From JAEMQF01 sp963791595 (GTDB lineage: Bacteria > Pseudomonadota > Gammaproteobacteria > Burkholderiales > Burkholderiaceae_C): DNA of 64,000 nt. This document shows positions 9,231 to 17,273 of this stretch, one piece after another. The number at the start of each line of letters is the position of its first letter. Position 1 is the first letter of the stretch. The stretch spans positions 558,001 to 622,000 of the forward strand of contig CAWBTF010000014.1 in the NCBI GenBank assembly GCA_963791595.1, written 5' to 3'. The notes under the pieces are model-generated. The model was not told the origin of the DNA. It was given only the letters and a program-made list of their open reading frames with translations, and searched no databases. Made by a program: the position numbers and the translations under genes.

Positions 9231-11039
9231 ATGATTGCGCGCCGCGAATGGCTGGCTTCGTCCGCCGCACTGGCGGCCGCGTCGGCGCTGCCCGGCGACC
9301 GCGCGCGTGCCGCCAACGAATCGCGCAAACCCAATACGTTGCGCGTCGCGTTCAGCACTGCCGAGACCGGGTTCGACCCGCCGCAGATCGGCGACACCAA
9401 CTCGATGTCCGTGGCGGCGAGCATCTTCGAGCCGCCGTTGACCTACGACTATCTCGCCCGGCCGGTGAAGCTGAAACCGTTGACCGCGGTGGCGCTGCCC
9501 GAAATTTCCGCCGACTTCACGCGCTTCACGTTTCGCATTCGCCCCGGCATCTTTTTCGCCGACGACCCGGCGTTCAACGGCAAGAAGCGCGAACTGGTGG
9601 CGCAGGACTATGTTTACAGCGTGAAGCGCTTTTACGACCCGAAGCTCAACGCCGAAGCCATCTACCTGTTCGAGAACGCCAAGGTGCTCGGCCTCTCGGA
9701 GCTGCGCAACGAAGCGCGCCGCCGCAAGGCGCCGTTCGACTATGAGCGCGAGGTCGACGGCATCCGGGCGCTCGACCGCTACAGCTTCGAGGTGCGGCTC
9801 GGCACCCCGAATCCGCGCTTTGTCTTTGTGTTTGCGATGGCGTACACCGGCGCGTTGGCGCGAGAGGTGGTGCAAAGGTACGGCGACGACATTGCCGCGC
9901 ACCCGGTGGGCACCGGGCCGTTCAAGCTGGAGTCGTGGCGCCGCGCATCGCGCATCGTGCTGGTGCGCAACCCCGGGTTTCGCAAGCAACTCTTCGACGG
10001 CGAACCCGCGCCCGGCGATGATGAAGCGCAGCGCATCGCCACGGAACTCGCGGGCAAGCAATTGCCGCTGCTGGATCGCATCGAGATCAGCGTGATCACC
10101 GAAGCGCAGCCGCGCTGGCTCGCGTTTCAAGAGGGCGCGATCGATTTGCTCGAGGTGCCCAATACGTTCGCGCCGCTGGCCGTGCCGAACGACCGGCTGG
10201 CGCCGCACCTGGCCAAGCGCGGCGTGCGCCTGCAGCGCGCCTTGCAGGCGGACATGGCGCTGACCTACTTCAACATGGACGACCCACTGGTGGGCGGCAA
10301 CGCGCCCGACAAGGTGGCGCTGCGCCGCGCCGTCGCGCTGGCGTTCGACGGCGAACAGCACCGGCGCCTGGTGCGCAACGGCCAGGCGGTGCCTGCGCAG
10401 TCGACGATTCCGCCGTTCACGTCGGGCTACGTCGAGTCGTACCGCAGTGAGATGAGCAAGCACAGTCGTGCCGAGGCGATGGCGCTGCTCGACGTGTTCG
10501 GCTACGTGGACGCGAATCGCGACGGCTGGCGTGAACTCCCTGACGGTTCACCCCTGATGCTGCGGCTGGCTTCGCTGCCGGATCAGCAAAGCCGGCGCGA
10601 GAACGAAGTCTGGCGCAAGCACATGGCCGCCGTGGGGCTGCGCATCGAGTTCGACGTGGCCACCTGGCCCGACCTGCTGAAAAAATCCCGCGCCGGCAGC
10701 CTGATGATGTGGGGCTATAGCTGGGTCGCGGGCTCGCCGGACGGCGGCTTTTTCCTGGGCATCGGCTACGGGCCGAACGCGAGCGAATCGAACGACGCGC
10801 ACTTCGCGCTGCCCGAGTTCGACCGCTTGTTCGAGCAACAGCAAGTGCTTCCCGACGGACCCGAGCGCGACGCTGCGATGCGCCAGGCGAAGAACCTGCT
10901 GGTCGCGTACATGCCCTATAAGGTGCACGACCACCGCATCGTCAACGATTTGCAGCATCCCTGGGTGCGTGGCCACTGGCGCCACCCGTTCACACGCGAC
11001 CTCTGGCGCTACGTCGGCGTCGACCCGCCGCTCGCGTAG
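9231..11039 (+). CDS. Family-5 extracellular solute-binding protein (copy 3, Tat-type signal)
   Basis: The third tandem paralogue, 602 residues, begins 4 bp after the stop of copy 2. Unlike copies 1 and 2, its leader has a twin-arginine look: MIARREWLASSAALAAAS, then a cleavage-like ARA. The body carries the family blocks AETGFDPPQI, HPVGTGPFKL and FADDPAFNGKKRE. The loop that reads DRDGDG in the other two copies is altered here (DANRDGWREL). Use of the Tat route would mean export in a folded state and would be a real difference from its paralogues; this is inferred from the leader only. Confidence 0.9.
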   Translation: MIARREWLASSAALAAASALPGDRARAANESRKPNTLRVAFSTAETGFDPPQIGDTNSMSVAASIFEPPLTYDYLARPVKLKPLTAVALPEISADFTRFTFRIRPGIFFADDPAFNGKKRELVAQDYVYSVKRFYDPKLNAEAIYLFENAKVLGLSELRNEARRRKAPFDYEREVDGIRALDRYSFEVRLGTPNPRFVFVFAMAYTGALAREVVQRYGDDIAAHPVGTGPFKLESWRRASRIVLVRNPGFRKQLFDGEPAPGDDEAQRIATELAGKQLPLLDRIEISVITEAQPRWLAFQEGAIDLLEVPNTFAPLAVPNDRLAPHLAKRGVRLQRALQADMALTYFNMDDPLVGGNAPDKVALRRAVALAFDGEQHRRLVRNGQAVPAQSTIPPFTSGYVESYRSEMSKHSRAEAMALLDVFGYVDANRDGWRELPDGSPLMLRLASLPDQQSRRENEVWRKHMAAVGLRIEFDVATWPDLLKKSRAGSLMMWGYSWVAGSPDGGFFLGIGYGPNASESNDAHFALPEFDRLFEQQQVLPDGPERDAAMRQAKNLLVAYMPYKVHDHRIVNDLQHPWVRGHWRHPFTRDLWRYVGVDPPLA

Positions 11040-11072
11040 AGTGCGGGTCCGGCGACAGCCCGAGCCTCTGAA

Positions 11073-13118
11073 ATGCCCCCGCCCGAACCCCAAATCCTGC
11101 GCTACACGCGCTGGCTGCAATCCACTCGCAGCCTGACGTTCGATCCCACCACCACGGCCGGCTATGACGAACTCTGGCGCTGGTCGGTCGACGATCTCCC
11201 GGCGTTTTGGGAATCGATCTGGCAGTACTTCGACGTGCAGTCGCCCACGCCTTACTCGCAGGTGCTGGCCGATGCAGCGATGCCCGGCGCGAAGTGGTTT
11301 GCCGGCGCGCAAGTGAACTACGCCGCGCAGGTGCTGCGCCACGCTGGAGCTGCGCACGCCGCCGGCCACCCGGCGATCGTGTTCCAGAACGAACGCTTGC
11401 GCGAGCGTGGCGAGATGCAGGTGCTGACCTGGCCGCAATTGCAGACCCAGGTCGGCGCTTTCGCTGCGGCGCTGAAACGTTTGGGCGTGCTGCCCGGTGA
11501 CCGCGTCTGCGCCTACCTGCCCAACGTGCCGCAAACCGTCGTGGCATTCCTCGCCTGCGCAAGCGTCGGCGCGGTCTGGTCGGTGTGCTCACCCGACATG
11601 GGGCCGGTGGCCGTGCTCGACCGCTTTGTGCAGATCGAGCCCAAGGTGTTGATCGCCTGCGATGGTTATGTCTATGGCGGCGTCGATCACGACCGGCAGC
11701 CGCTGCTGAGCGAACTGCTCGCGGCGCTGCCGAGTGTTCGCGACGTCGTGCTGCTGCGAAATCTCGATCCGACGTCCGACCCCGCGCGCCTCAACGGGCC
11801 ACAGCGCCGCGCCCACGATTTCGACACGCTCGCGGCCGGCAGCGAAAGCGCCGCGCCGATCTGGCTGCCCTTCGACCACCCGCTGTGGGTCGTGTACTCG
11901 AGCGGCACCACCGGCCTGCCCAAGGCGATCGTGCACGGCCACGGCGGCGTGATGCTCGAGACGCTGAAGGGCGCGTGCCTGCACAACAACCTTGGGTCGA
12001 GTGCCGACACCGGTGAGCGCTTCCACTGGTACAGCTCGACCGGCTGGATCATGTGGAACCTGCAGGCCGGCGTGCTGCTGAACGGCACCTCGGTGTGCAT
12101 GTACGACGGCAACCCCACCGGCCGTTTGGGCCAGGCCGATTGGAACCTGCTGTGGCGCTTTGCTGCACAAGCGGGTGCGACGTTCTTCGGCGCGGGCGCG
12201 GCGTTCTACGCGAACTGCCTGAAGGCCGACATCCGGCCTGCCGAAGCGGCCGACCTCTCGAAGCTGCGCGGAATCGGTTCGACCGGTTCGCCGCTCGCGA
12301 TCGAGTGTTATCGCTGGATCTACGAACGCTTGCCGCAGTCGGACGGCAAGCCGATCTGGCTCGCGCCGATTTCCGGCGGCACGGACTTTGCCGGCGCCTT
12401 TGTCGGCGGGCTGGTGACGCTGCCGGTGGTCGAGGGCGAGATGCAATGCCGCTGCCTCGGTGCCGCCGTCGAAGCCTGGAGCGAGCCGGATGCGAAGGGC
12501 CGCGGCCGCGCGCTGATCGACGAAGTGGGCGAACTCGTCTGCACCAAGCCAATGCCGTCGATGCCTTTGTATTTTTGGGGCGACAAGGACAACCATCGCT
12601 ACCACGACAGCTACTTCGACATGTACCCGGGAATCTGGCGCCACGGCGACTGGATCCGCATCACGCCGCGCGGCGGCGCGATCATCTATGGCCGCAGCGA
12701 CGCGACGATCAACCGCCACGGCATCCGCATGGGCACGGCCGAGGTGTACCGCGCCGTCGAGGCGCTGCCCGAAGTGCTGGACAGCCTGGTCGTCGACCTC
12801 GAATACCTGGGGCGCGAGAGTTACATGCCGCTGTTCGTCGTGCTGCGCGACGGCCTTGCGCTCGACGCGGCATTGACGGCGTCGATCAAACAATCGATTA
12901 AGCTGGCGCTGTCGGCGCGGCATGTGCCGAACGACGTGTTTCAGGTCGGCGCGATCCCGCGCACGCTGTCGGGCAAAAAGATGGAGCTGCCGGTGAAGAA
13001 GCTGCTGCTCGGTACCCCCGCAGGCCAGGTGTTCAAGCTCGACGCGATGGCCAACGCCGACAGCGTGGCGTGGTTTACGGCGTTTGCGGCGAAACGGCAG
13101 GCGTCTGCGTTGCCTTAG
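11073..13118 (+). CDS. aacS: Acetoacetyl-CoA synthetase
   Basis: An adenylate-forming enzyme of 681 residues that ligates acetoacetate to CoA using ATP, entering short-chain fatty acid, ketone-body or polyhydroxybutyrate metabolism. The N-terminal ACAS domain, the AMP-binding P-loop YSSGTTGLPKAIVHGHGG near residue 273, the hinge-region motif YGRSDATINRHGIRMGTAEVY, and the catalytic lysine segment SGKKMELPVKKLL near the C-terminus are all seen. The long form with WLFAGAQVNYA-like opening (here WFAGAQVNYAAQVL) separates it from ordinary acetyl-CoA synthetase. It lies 33 bp behind the last solute-binding protein gene and could be read through from it, though no functional link is obvious. Confidence 0.92.
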   Translation: MPPPEPQILRYTRWLQSTRSLTFDPTTTAGYDELWRWSVDDLPAFWESIWQYFDVQSPTPYSQVLADAAMPGAKWFAGAQVNYAAQVLRHAGAAHAAGHPAIVFQNERLRERGEMQVLTWPQLQTQVGAFAAALKRLGVLPGDRVCAYLPNVPQTVVAFLACASVGAVWSVCSPDMGPVAVLDRFVQIEPKVLIACDGYVYGGVDHDRQPLLSELLAALPSVRDVVLLRNLDPTSDPARLNGPQRRAHDFDTLAAGSESAAPIWLPFDHPLWVVYSSGTTGLPKAIVHGHGGVMLETLKGACLHNNLGSSADTGERFHWYSSTGWIMWNLQAGVLLNGTSVCMYDGNPTGRLGQADWNLLWRFAAQAGATFFGAGAAFYANCLKADIRPAEAADLSKLRGIGSTGSPLAIECYRWIYERLPQSDGKPIWLAPISGGTDFAGAFVGGLVTLPVVEGEMQCRCLGAAVEAWSEPDAKGRGRALIDEVGELVCTKPMPSMPLYFWGDKDNHRYHDSYFDMYPGIWRHGDWIRITPRGGAIIYGRSDATINRHGIRMGTAEVYRAVEALPEVLDSLVVDLEYLGRESYMPLFVVLRDGLALDAALTASIKQSIKLALSARHVPNDVFQVGAIPRTLSGKKMELPVKKLLLGTPAGQVFKLDAMANADSVAWFTAFAAKRQASALP

Positions 13119-13147
13119 ATCAATCTGAGCGGCGCTTGCGTGAGAAA

Positions 13148-13173
13148 CCCCCGCCGCGCCCAGGTGGTGGGGG
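13148..13173 (+). terminator. Possible hairpin behind aacS
   Basis: Arms CCCCCGCC and GGTGGGGG pair over eight positions with one G-T wobble, around a 10-base loop. Only AATAATC follows, not a T-run, so it is a weak terminator candidate; it also sits just before the sigma-factor gene. Confidence 0.3.
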
Positions 13174-13206
13174 AATAATCGCGTCCCCCATTGCGTATGC
13201 CCGATC

Positions 13207-13737
13207 GTGGACGCTCCCCCCGCCTTTCGCCGCCAGCTGCTCGACGCCATCCCGCGGCTGCGCCGCTACGCGCGCTCCCTGGTGTTCGACAGCCATGGCG
13301 CCGACGACCTGGTGCAGACCACGCTCGAGCGCGCGCTCGCGCACTGGCACCAGTTCGACCAGCGGCGCGACATCGTGCTCTGGGCCGTTTCGATTGCCCA
13401 CAACGCCTTCATGGACGACCGGCGGCGCGAGAAGCGCCAGCCGGCGTCCGACTCCTACGAGTCGTATGACGAACGCGCCGATCAATTGCCCGCGCCAGGA
13501 GTGGACATCGGCCTGCGCATCGACCTGATCGCGGCGCTGCGCCAGTTGCCGCTGGAGCAGCGCGAGCCGCTGTTGCTGGTGAGCCTGGAACAACTCTCAT
13601 ACGCCGATTGCGCCGAGGCGCTGGGCATCCCCATCGGCACCGTGATGTCGCGCGTGTCGCGCGGACGTGCCGCGTTGCGTGAGCTGCTGGAAGGCAAGCC
13701 GCCGCGTTCAGCGGGCGGCTTGCGCCGCGTTGTGTGA
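13207..13737 (+). CDS. ECF-type RNA polymerase sigma factor
   Basis: A 176-residue sigma-70 family protein with only regions 2 and 4. Region 2 includes FDSHGADDLVQTTLERAL and the melting segment up to HNAFMDDRRREKR. Region 4 has the helix-turn-helix LSYADCAEALGIPIGTVMSRVSRGRAALRE. The start is GTG (MDAPPAFRRQLL). It is followed 23 bp later by a membrane anti-sigma factor, so it is probably held inactive at the inner membrane until a signal releases it. The target regulon cannot be read from the sequence; autoregulation of this pair is common in the family. Confidence 0.9.
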   Translation: MDAPPAFRRQLLDAIPRLRRYARSLVFDSHGADDLVQTTLERALAHWHQFDQRRDIVLWAVSIAHNAFMDDRRREKRQPASDSYESYDERADQLPAPGVDIGLRIDLIAALRQLPLEQREPLLLVSLEQLSYADCAEALGIPIGTVMSRVSRGRAALRELLEGKPPRSAGGLRRVV

Positions 13738-13760
13738 CCTAAGCGTTATCTGGAACCGCC

Positions 13761-14618
13761 ATGACCGCCCTGTTCGACGACACCGTTCTGAATGCCTGGC
13801 TCGACGGCGAGCTCACGCCCGAGCGCCGCGCCGAAGTCGAAGCCTGGTTGCGCGACCACCCACTCGACGCCGCGCGCGTGCGCCTGTGGGCCGCAGACCG
13901 CGAAGCGCTGCGCAGCCAGCTCGACAGCGTGCTCGCGGAGCCCGTTCCGGCACACCTGAAGCGCCTGGTGATGCACGGCCCTTCGGCGATCGACTGGCGC
14001 CGTTGGCAGGCGTGGGCCGCCGTGTTGGCGGTGTTCGTGCTGGGGGGTGGGGCCGGGGCAGCAGCGATGTGGCGTGCGCAAGGCGGTGCGCCGCAATCGG
14101 CCGCCGCACCCGCGATGCCGAACGCCTGGGTGATGCGCGCCGCGCTCGCGCACACGATCTACGTTCCCGAAGGGCGCCACGCGGTGGAAGTGAAGGCGCA
14201 GGAAGAACACCTGAGCCGCTGGCTGACGCGGCGCCTGAACGTTCCAGTGAAGCTGTTCGACCTGCGCGACCAGGGCTTCGAGCTCGTCGGCGGGCGGCTG
14301 CTGCCCGACGCTGCCGGCAGCCCGAGCGCCCAGCTCATGTACCAGGCGATCGTCGCGCCGCCCGCAGCGGGCTCGGCACCGGCAGGTGCCGATGCACCCA
14401 AGCCGGCACGCGTGACGGTGTACCTGCGCAAACCCGACGCCTCCACGCCCGCCGCTTTCAGCTACGAGCAGCAAGGCAACCTCGGCCTGTTCTATTGGGT
14501 GGAGGGCGACAGCACGCATGGTGCGGCGACCGGTTACGCGCTCGCTGGCGAACTGCCGCGCGAGAAATTGCTGGCGCTGGCCGAGGCGATCCACCGGCAG
14601 GGCGTCACGCCGCCTTGA
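13761..14618 (+). CDS. Membrane anti-sigma factor
   Basis: A 285-residue protein whose cytoplasmic N-terminus begins LFDDTVLNAWLDGELTPERRAEVEAWL, the typical opening of anti-sigma domains (LxAYLDGELxxxE), but without the usual HxxxCxxC zinc site. A single membrane helix lies at about residues 93-111 (AWAAVLAVFVLGGGAGAAAMW). The periplasmic C-terminus of about 170 residues carries FELVGGRLLPD and a final sensing-type domain as in RskA/FecR-like proteins. Immediately downstream of the ECF sigma factor, with which it should form a pair. The periplasmic part probably receives the envelope signal; inferred. Confidence 0.82.
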   Translation: MTALFDDTVLNAWLDGELTPERRAEVEAWLRDHPLDAARVRLWAADREALRSQLDSVLAEPVPAHLKRLVMHGPSAIDWRRWQAWAAVLAVFVLGGGAGAAAMWRAQGGAPQSAAAPAMPNAWVMRAALAHTIYVPEGRHAVEVKAQEEHLSRWLTRRLNVPVKLFDLRDQGFELVGGRLLPDAAGSPSAQLMYQAIVAPPAAGSAPAGADAPKPARVTVYLRKPDASTPAAFSYEQQGNLGLFYWVEGDSTHGAATGYALAGELPREKLLALAEAIHRQGVTPP

Positions 14619-14641
14619 GTTCCTGCTGCGGGGGCGCTGCA

Positions 14642-14647
14642 TAGAAT
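14642..14647 (+). promoter_or_regulatory. Possible -10 box of the AmpG-like gene
   Basis: TAGAAT lies 7 bases before the ATG at 14655. A transcript from it would start at or next to the start codon (leaderless). No convincing -35 box at 16-18 bases was found, so this is weak. Confidence 0.3.
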
Positions 14648-14654
14648 CCCCCGC

Positions 14655-16205
14655 ATGACCCAGCCGCAGGCGGATGCACAGGCCCCAGCCGCCATCACCC
14701 CCGTCTACCGCCGCAAGCTGTTCTGGGTCGCGCTGCTGTATTTCAGCGAAGGGCTGCCGCTCGGCGTCTTCTACGACATCTTCCCGGTCTATTTCCGCCA
14801 GCAAGGCGTGAACCTCGCCGACATCGGCCTGCTCAGCCTGCTCGGCCTGGCGTGGACGGTGAAATTCCTCTGGGCGCCTGCGGTGGATTGGGCGCGCCGC
14901 CACCGCTGGTGGATCGCCGCGGCGAACGCGGGCATGGCGGGGGTGATGTGGTGGTTCGGCGCAGCGGCAGCTGCGGGTGCCGGCGCGATCGGCCCCTGGG
15001 TCTGGGTGGCGATCGGCATCTTCACGGTGCTTTCGGCGACGAACGACATCGCCACCGACGGCTACACGATCGAGCTGCTGGACCGGCGCGAGTACGGCCT
15101 GGCGAACGGTTTTCGCATCGGCTTTTACCGCGTCGGCATGATCTTCGCGGGTGTGCTGCTGATGGTCTCGGGTTGGCTGGGCTGGAGCATCGCCTACTTC
15201 CTGGGCGGCGCGATGTTCGCCGTCAACGCCGGTTGCGCGCTGCTCGCGCCTGCTGAAAAAGCGGTGCTCAGCGAACGCAGCACAGCCGCGGCCGAGTTCG
15301 GCCTGCTGCGCGATCAGCCGCAGTGGGCGCTCGCCCTCGGATGCGTGATCGTCGGCTTGCTCTGGCCGGGCCTGGCGCCGCTGGCGCGCTTTGCCGGCTG
15401 GTCCTCGGTGGCGCTGGTCAGCGACACCTGGTGGTTCAAGGGCGCGATTCCCGTGGGTCTGATGTTCCTAGGCGCCGGCATCATGGTGCACGCGGCGCGC
15501 CAGCCGCGAGCCCAACTGCTGCGCCAGGGGCCGGTGTTTGGCGCCTGGGTCGAGCTGTTGTCGCGGCCGGGGATGATCGCGATCCTGCTGTTCATCCTGC
15601 TGTTCAAGCTCGGCGACGCGTCGATGGGCTTCATGGTCAAGCCGTTCTGGGTCGACAGCGGTTTCACGGCGCAGCAGATCGGACTGGTGAGCGTGAATCT
15701 GGGCCTGGCGCTGTCGATCGCCGGCGGGCTGCTCGGCGGCTGGTATGTCGATACGCGCGGCATCTTCAAAGGTCTTTGGGTGTTGGGGCTTTGGCAGGCG
15801 CTGTCCAATCTCGGCTATGCATTGGCGGCCTGGTGGGTACCGGGCCTGGCGGCAGGTGCCGCGGCCAGCGCGGCGGCGGGCGCGACGGGTGGCGACATCG
15901 CGTTGGCGCAGCAGGTGCTGGTCTATGCCGCGAGCGGCCTGGAAAGCTTCACCGGCGGCCTGGGAACCGGTGCGTTTCTCGCGTTCCTGATGGCGATCAC
16001 GAGCCGTGCGAATGCGACCACCGAGTACGCGATTCTGTCGAGCATCTTCGCGTTCAGCCGCGCCGTCGCGGGCTGGGCCGGCGGCATCGGTGCCCAGGAA
16101 ATGGGCTATGCGGCATACTTTTTCCTGACGTTCTGGCTCAGCTTCCCGGCGTATGTTCTGCTGCCGCAGGTGCGACGTATGCTGGAGGCGAGCGAGGCGC
16201 GTTAG
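14655..16205 (+). CDS. AmpG-like major facilitator permease
   Basis: A 516-residue inner-membrane transporter with about 12-14 hydrophobic helices. The N-terminal block LYFSEGLPLGVFYDIFPVYFRQQGVNLADIGLLSLL and the loop with ATNDIATDGYTIELLDRREYGLANG are typical of the AmpG / SLC33 group, which carry muropeptides or acetyl-CoA-type substrates. By family it could import anhydro-muropeptides for cell-wall recycling, but the family is broad and siderophore-type transporters are close relatives. Monocistronic in appearance, between the anti-sigma gene and the M48 protease. Confidence 0.8.
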   Translation: MTQPQADAQAPAAITPVYRRKLFWVALLYFSEGLPLGVFYDIFPVYFRQQGVNLADIGLLSLLGLAWTVKFLWAPAVDWARRHRWWIAAANAGMAGVMWWFGAAAAAGAGAIGPWVWVAIGIFTVLSATNDIATDGYTIELLDRREYGLANGFRIGFYRVGMIFAGVLLMVSGWLGWSIAYFLGGAMFAVNAGCALLAPAEKAVLSERSTAAAEFGLLRDQPQWALALGCVIVGLLWPGLAPLARFAGWSSVALVSDTWWFKGAIPVGLMFLGAGIMVHAARQPRAQLLRQGPVFGAWVELLSRPGMIAILLFILLFKLGDASMGFMVKPFWVDSGFTAQQIGLVSVNLGLALSIAGGLLGGWYVDTRGIFKGLWVLGLWQALSNLGYALAAWWVPGLAAGAAASAAAGATGGDIALAQQVLVYAASGLESFTGGLGTGAFLAFLMAITSRANATTEYAILSSIFAFSRAVAGWAGGIGAQEMGYAAYFFLTFWLSFPAYVLLPQVRRMLEASEAR

Positions 16206-16244
16206 TGCACGGGCCGCTGTGCCGCGGCGCAAACGAGTGAAGCG

Positions 16245-17183
16245 ATGAACCAGAAATCAGGATCGATGTTGGAGGGGCCGATGGGGTGGTCAGGCTGCGC
16301 CTGCTGCGCGAGCACTTCCTGGGCGCGGCGGCGCCTGTTCGGTGCGGCGCTGCTGGGAAGCGCTGCGTCGGCGGCGTTGCCGGCCTGGGCGCGCGAAGGC
16401 GTGGATGTGGGCAAGCAGTCAAGCTTCACCAAGCTCGTCTCGGCGGAGCAGGTGGAGCGCGCCGCGACGCAGCAGTACCTGCAGCTGCAACAGCAGGCCT
16501 CGGAAAAGAAGGCGCTCGCGCCCGACAACCATCCGCAGCTCATTCGGCTTCGCACGATCGAACTGCGCATCCGGCCGTTCACTTACGAATGGAACGAACG
16601 CGCGCGCCAGTGGAAGTGGGAAGTCAGTTTGATCGGCAGTACGCAGATCAATGCGTTCTGCATGCCCGGCGGCAAGATCGCCTTTTATTACGGCATCCTC
16701 GACAAGCTGCAGCTCAACGACGATGAAGTCGCGATGATCATGGGCCATGAAGCGGCGCACGCGCTGCGCGAACACGCGCGCGAGCGCATGGGCAAGAACA
16801 TGGCGACGCGCGGCGCACTGGAGATCGGCTCGGCGCTGCTGGGCCTTGGCAACGTCGGGCGCAGCGTGGGCGACCTGGGCGGGCAGTTGCTGACGCTGAA
16901 GTTCGGTCGCGAAGACGAGTCGGAAGCCGACCTGATCGGCATGGAACTCGCGGCGCGCGCCGGCTACGACCCTGCCGCAGGCGTGACGCTGTGGCAGAAG
17001 ATGGCCGCTGCGAACAAGGGCGCGCCGCCGCAGTTCATGAGCACGCACCCGAGCGGGCCGACGCGCATCAAGGACATCGAAGACAACCTGCACAAGGTGA
17101 CGTCGCTCTACGAGCGCGCAGACCGTCCGGCGCAGCGCTTCGGGCCGCCCAAGCCGCGCCCGGCCACCACCGAACCGGGCTGA
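16245..17183 (+). CDS. M48 family periplasmic zinc metalloprotease
   Basis: 312 residues with the zinc-binding HEAAH motif (near residue 167) and the third ligand in EDESEADLIGMELAARAGYDP, both diagnostic of M48 peptidases of the BepA/LoiP type, which deal with misfolded outer-membrane proteins. The start at 16245 gives a long leader; a twin-arginine-like SWARRRLFGAALLGSAASAALPAWA would suit Tat export. Shorter starts (16266 or 16281) would keep that signal. There is no TPR domain after the protease domain, so it is LoiP/YcaL-sized rather than BepA-sized. The neighbours give no further clue. Confidence 0.85.
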   Translation: MNQKSGSMLEGPMGWSGCACCASTSWARRRLFGAALLGSAASAALPAWAREGVDVGKQSSFTKLVSAEQVERAATQQYLQLQQQASEKKALAPDNHPQLIRLRTIELRIRPFTYEWNERARQWKWEVSLIGSTQINAFCMPGGKIAFYYGILDKLQLNDDEVAMIMGHEAAHALREHARERMGKNMATRGALEIGSALLGLGNVGRSVGDLGGQLLTLKFGREDESEADLIGMELAARAGYDPAAGVTLWQKMAAANKGAPPQFMSTHPSGPTRIKDIEDNLHKVTSLYERADRPAQRFGPPKPRPATTEPG

Positions 17184-17273
17184 TTCCACACCAGCGCGGC
17201 GCGCATATCGCGCGCGAGGGGCGTCGCTGTTCAGGCAGGCGACGCAGTGGTTCGCAAGGGGACGATTCCCGCG

